This document shows, in pieces, positions 60,829-64,000 of a stretch of DNA of 64,000 bases; positions within the stretch are counted from its first letter, which is position 1; every line of letters begins with the position of its first letter. The position numbers were made by a program, and so were the translations under genes. Below the pieces are notes generated by a model. That model was not told where the DNA came from. It did not search any database and saw nothing but the letters and a program-made list of their open reading frames with translations. The stretch covers positions 994,092 to 1,058,091 of the forward strand of contig JADCRB010000069.1 in assembly GCA_021464245.1 (NCBI GenBank), in the 5' to 3' direction. This stretch comes from Carallia brachiata (lineage: Eukaryota > Streptophyta > Magnoliopsida > Malpighiales > Rhizophoraceae).

Positions 60829-60970
60829 TTTCCGCATGTTGAGCGACTTTGCGCACGCTGATCTGTACACGACGCCCACGATATCAGGCAATGGTTAGAA
60901 GCCATTCAGAGGCACCGTCTGTTGAGCCAAGATGGAAAATCGATAAACTAAAGCCAATAGCTTCAATAAT
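60829..60970. repeat. Third copy of the BAHD 3'-flank block
   Basis: Matches 44797-45240 with internal deletions, in the same orientation as unit A (TGATCTGTACACG then CACCGTCTGTTGAGCCAAGA). It lies upstream of gene B, which runs the other way. It looks like the start of a further unit cut off by the inversion. Confidence 0.75.
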
Positions 60971-61050
60971 TTTTGAACTCCTAGTGGCTACTTCTCCTCA
61001 CGTTTGACATTATTCATCACTGTTTATCTTCCTTCCTCCCTAATTGCAAT

Positions 61051-62460
61051 ATGGCTCAATCCAACTCCATACAAGTGATTGATCATTTTCAAATCTCTCC
61101 GCCACCAGAAGCAGTTCCAGCGACGGCTTCTATCCCTCTCTATTTCATGGACCTGTTATGGGTTATTTGCCGTCCGATGCAACGCCTCTTCTTCTATGAT
61201 GTCCCCCACCCAACTCCTTATCTCATGCAAAACATCCTTCCCACCTTAAAAACCTCCCTCTCCCTCACTCTCCAACACTTCTACCCTTTTTCTGGCACTC
61301 TCGCATACCCGCCGCCACCTCTTAAGCCCCACATCGTCTTCACCACCGGCGACTCCATCCCTTTCACCGTGGCGGAGTCAACAACCGTGGATTTTAATGA
61401 GATTGTTGGAAACCATGTTAGAGATGTCAGGCAGCTTCACCCTTTTGTTCCAAAGTTGCCCCCATCGCGCTTGACACAAGATGGAACAAGAATGCTTCCG
61501 CTTCTTGCCGTGCAAGTGACTCTGTTCCCAAACTCGGGACTCTGCATTGGATTTAAGTTTCAACACGTGGCAGCCGATGGCGCGGCTTTTAACCATTTTG
61601 TCAAATTCTGGGCCTTTGCCTTCAGATCCCTATCAAGATCAGGAGAAGACCTGTTAACTCACATGGAGAAGTGGCTGCCCTGTCTAGACAGGAGCATACT
61701 GGAAGACCCACGTGACATCTGTTCCCATTTTTTGAAGGCTTGCTGGGAATGGGTACCACCGGGTGGCTACAATTTAGACGCAACCCCTGATGATTCACTT
61801 GCGGACAAGGTCAGAGCCACGTTGACCATCGGTAAAGACCACATCGAAAAGCTGAAACGTAGGGTCTCCGACCATACTCTGGGGAAATTACACGTATCAA
61901 CTTTTACAGTAGCGTCTGCAATTATATGGGTCTGTTTGATCAAAACAGAAGATTATGAAGCTGGTGTTTTGTCCGACGCGGACAAGCTTTGCTACTTCGC
62001 TTTTCCCGTAGATTGCAGAGATCGTCTTGAAACAAAATTACCCAATAACTACTTTGGTAATTGTCTTGGAGGCTGTTATGTTCAGGCTGAAAGGGGCGAG
62101 CTACTTGGCGATAATGGAATCGTTGTAGCCGCAAAAAAAATCGGAGAAAAGTTTAAGAAACATTTAGAGGGTGGAGTTCTGAAAGGTGCGGAGACATGGT
62201 TAACGACCCGGAAAGAGATCAATGCAGAAGGAAAGTCGGTATTTACAGTTGCCGGATCGCCAAGATTGCGTGTTTATGAGACGGATTTTGGCTGGGGGAG
62301 GCCAAAAAAGAGTGAGGTGGTTCACATTGATACAGCTCGGGCTGCATCTCTTTCGGACTGTAGAGATGGTGGAGGTGGAATTGAGATTGGCTTGGCACTC
62401 ACAAGGTCTAAAATGAATGTGTTTACTGTTTTCTTCGAACAGCACTTGAGACAAATCTGA
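61051..62460 (+). CDS. BAHD acyltransferase B, phenolic glucoside malonyltransferase-like
   Basis: Intact single-exon paralog of gene A, 469 residues, inverted relative to it. It has the same predicted cytosolic acyl-CoA transfer chemistry. HVAAD supplies H172 and D176, YFGNC lies at 334-338 and DFGWG at 412-416. Compared with A it has one extra residue at KKIGEKFKKHLEGG and scattered changes (for example FPVDCRD against FAADCRE, and ARAASLSDC near 429-437), including around the acyl-acceptor side, so substrate preference may differ. The start codon follows a leader conserved with A and C (CTTCCTTCCTCC...TTGCAATATGG). A TTGAC W-box core lies at about 61003-61007. The exact acyl donor and acceptor are unknown. 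Confidence 0.93.
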   Translation: MAQSNSIQVIDHFQISPPPEAVPATASIPLYFMDLLWVICRPMQRLFFYDVPHPTPYLMQNILPTLKTSLSLTLQHFYPFSGTLAYPPPPLKPHIVFTTGDSIPFTVAESTTVDFNEIVGNHVRDVRQLHPFVPKLPPSRLTQDGTRMLPLLAVQVTLFPNSGLCIGFKFQHVAADGAAFNHFVKFWAFAFRSLSRSGEDLLTHMEKWLPCLDRSILEDPRDICSHFLKACWEWVPPGGYNLDATPDDSLADKVRATLTIGKDHIEKLKRRVSDHTLGKLHVSTFTVASAIIWVCLIKTEDYEAGVLSDADKLCYFAFPVDCRDRLETKLPNNYFGNCLGGCYVQAERGELLGDNGIVVAAKKIGEKFKKHLEGGVLKGAETWLTTRKEINAEGKSVFTVAGSPRLRVYETDFGWGRPKKSEVVHIDTARAASLSDCRDGGGGIEIGLALTRSKMNVFTVFFEQHLRQI

Positions 62461-63485
62461 ATTTTCTTTCTGTTGTATAGTCTATCATCAGTCAGAATCT
62501 TATAAAATGTAAAAATAATTAGACACTATTGATTGCTATTACAAATTTTTAATTGTTATTATTGATAATAATCAAAATAAAATTTGTATTGTCTGATTAT
62601 ATTAATATTTATTTATTACTGTTTAAATAATAAAATAATAATTTTATATATGATATTTTATGAGAGTATGTTAATCTAAAAAGAATTATTATGAAAGTAT
62701 TTTAATGTAAAATTAATTATTAACAGTTGATTCATGAAAAAGAAAAAAAAATGTGTAAGTTACTTTTTTAGGATAATAAGTTACTTTTTTAGGATAACCT
62801 GCTGTTTGGGTAAGTTTTTAGGAAACAACAATTCCACAAAAAATTTACGGAATATCTTTTTTTATTTTTTGAAACTGAAATCCACACCATACCACTGAAA
62901 AACTAAACCAAATACCCATTAAAACCATTATATCCATGGTAACTATGGGTTATAGTTTGTCAGATATTTTTTAAAAAAAAAATTGAGAATGTTAAACTCA
63001 TACAAATAAAAAATAAGGTAGTGTGATCAGATTTAAAATTCTAACTATACTCTTAACTAATAGATCGGTGATTACTTGGATGAATGCCCCAACTATGTAA
63101 CTCGTCAAATTTTCTATCTTGGCTCAACAGACGGTGCCTCGGTTAGTATGGCTTTTAATCATTGCATAATATTTTGGGTGTCCGTACGCAGATCAACATG
63201 AGTAAAGTCGCTGCAGTCACATAACCGGGCCACGGTGAAGGACCCAAATGGGCTTCAGTCCATCTTTTTGGAGTAGTGGTTGAAACTTGAGCACCATCTG
63301 GGGAGAACAATACGGGCTTTAATGCCTTAGGCCCCCGATGATAAACTTTCAGGGAAGGTTAGAACAACATGTTCGATGGGCCGAGAACACGTTGACAGTC
63401 TTAAAAATTCAGTCTCAAATCAATGCAGGGCAAACGATCTAGGACAATTGCACATGTCCACGTTTGTAGTAACATGTGCCCTTAC
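62461..63485. repeat. Inverted copy of the BAHD 3' flank (unit B)
   Basis: Inverted counterpart of 44490-45755. It begins with the shared 3' sequence (TAGTCTATCATCAGTCAGAAT) and includes the block near 63115-63440. A perfect 21-bp tandem duplication (core TTACTTTTTTAGGATAA) at 62756-62797 is specific to this copy. Confidence 0.8.
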
Positions 63486-63965
63486 GTTGGATGGCTGGGT
63501 TTGCTAACAACTCGGGCTGCTGCTCGGTTTTTGCTGCTGAGGTCTGGGGTGTTTTCGATGGCCTCGAATTGGCTTGGCAATGTGGATATAGGAAGATTTG
63601 GCTGGTCTCGGATTCTCAGACAGAGGAGGATTGATTGAACCGAGGGGTAGGTGATCTACATCCTCAGGCCAATATTATTCATACTTACAAGGAGCTGTTG
63701 GGTAGAGACTGGCAGGTGCGAGTTACGCATGTGTGCAGAGAGGGGAATCGTTTAGCAGACTCCGTGGCTAGCTTTGCGGCGTCTCTGGACTGGGGTTTTC
63801 ACTTTTTTGCCGAGCCACCCGTTGGTGTTGTTGAGATAATTTGGTAGGACATCGTGGAGGTATTTTAGCTCCGAGGCTCCACTGGTTAATGTTGCTACGG
63901 TTTAGGCTTTAAGCCTCCTTTAGACCAAAAGGAAAAAAAAAAAAAAAAGGGTAACGTGCCGTTAC
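63470..63965 (+). mobile_element. 5'-truncated LINE, RNase H tail, with TSD
   Basis: Insert 63486-63951 ends in a poly-A tract. The plus-strand frames give FAAEVWGVFDGLELAWQCGY, IWLVSDSQ, then after a frame break LLGRDWQVRVTHVCREGN and LADSVASFA: the RNase H end of a LINE. The flanks TAACATGTGCCCTTAC (63470-63485) and TAACGTGCCGTTAC (63952-63965) are a slightly damaged duplication. After it the unit-A sequence ATGGGTTTTCACGACC resumes; unit A (about 44490-44520) has the site uninterrupted. Confidence 0.88.
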
Positions 63966-64000
63966 ATGGGTTTTCACGACCCTTGTGAGAATTTTTTTTT

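Noticed and set aside
44490..63999. Biosynthetic gene cluster around the BAHD genes
   Set aside because: Only copies of one enzyme family are present; no P450, glycosyltransferase or other pathway gene lies in the window.

Overview
This window is nuclear DNA from a dicotyledonous plant, most likely a woody eudicot; I cannot name the species. The reasons are AT-rich intergenic DNA with long poly-A/T runs, spliced genes with short GT-AG introns, plant-only gene families (D-type cyclin, chloroplast Rieske protein, R2R3-MYB, BAHD acyltransferases) and typical plant retroposons (tRNA-derived SINEs, LINE RNase H tails, a copia-primed miniature LTR element, hAT and Mutator MITEs). I reconstructed the gene models by hand from splice sites and reading frame.

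Left half (0-26 kb) is the gene-bearing arm: CYCD6;1-type cyclin (3818-5785, minus), petC for the cytochrome b6f Rieske protein (13294-15506, plus), an ENT3-type nucleoside transporter (18085-21107, plus) and a SPARK-domain GPI-anchored protein of the At4g28100 type (24120-26090, minus). These are single-copy and functionally unrelated. Between them lie MITEs and SINEs.

Middle (26-44 kb) is gene-poor. It holds one R2R3-MYB of subgroup 11 (MYB102/74/41-like, 37754-39188, minus), an array of about eleven 46-bp units each with an internal dyad (30880-31360), foldback repeats and several tiny poly-A/T inserts bounded by target-site duplications.

Right part (44.5-64 kb) is a rearranged local duplication of a BAHD malonyltransferase-type gene. 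Unit A (minus) has an intact gene at 45756-47162. Unit C (same orientation) keeps only a broken 5' piece at 55055-55482. Unit B is inverted, with an intact gene at 61051-62460. The flanks are duplicated too, so the units act as each other's empty-site controls. They show unit-specific insertion of a 1.55-kb LTR mini-element (49190-50742), two LINE 3' fragments (60411-60815, 63486-63951), a hAT-like element placed at the start codon of the pseudogene (55488-57128, carrying a nested Mutator MITE with a perfect 9-bp duplication), a 1.07-kb TIR-like element (58785-59858) and two solo poly-T micro-inserts. Between units A and C sits a separate tandem pair of a small unrecognised gene (52726-53663 and 54248-55054), whose second copy is fused to the pseudogene breakpoint.

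The genes do not form an evident pathway. The most informative features are the BAHD array and the repeated solo-tail insertions.
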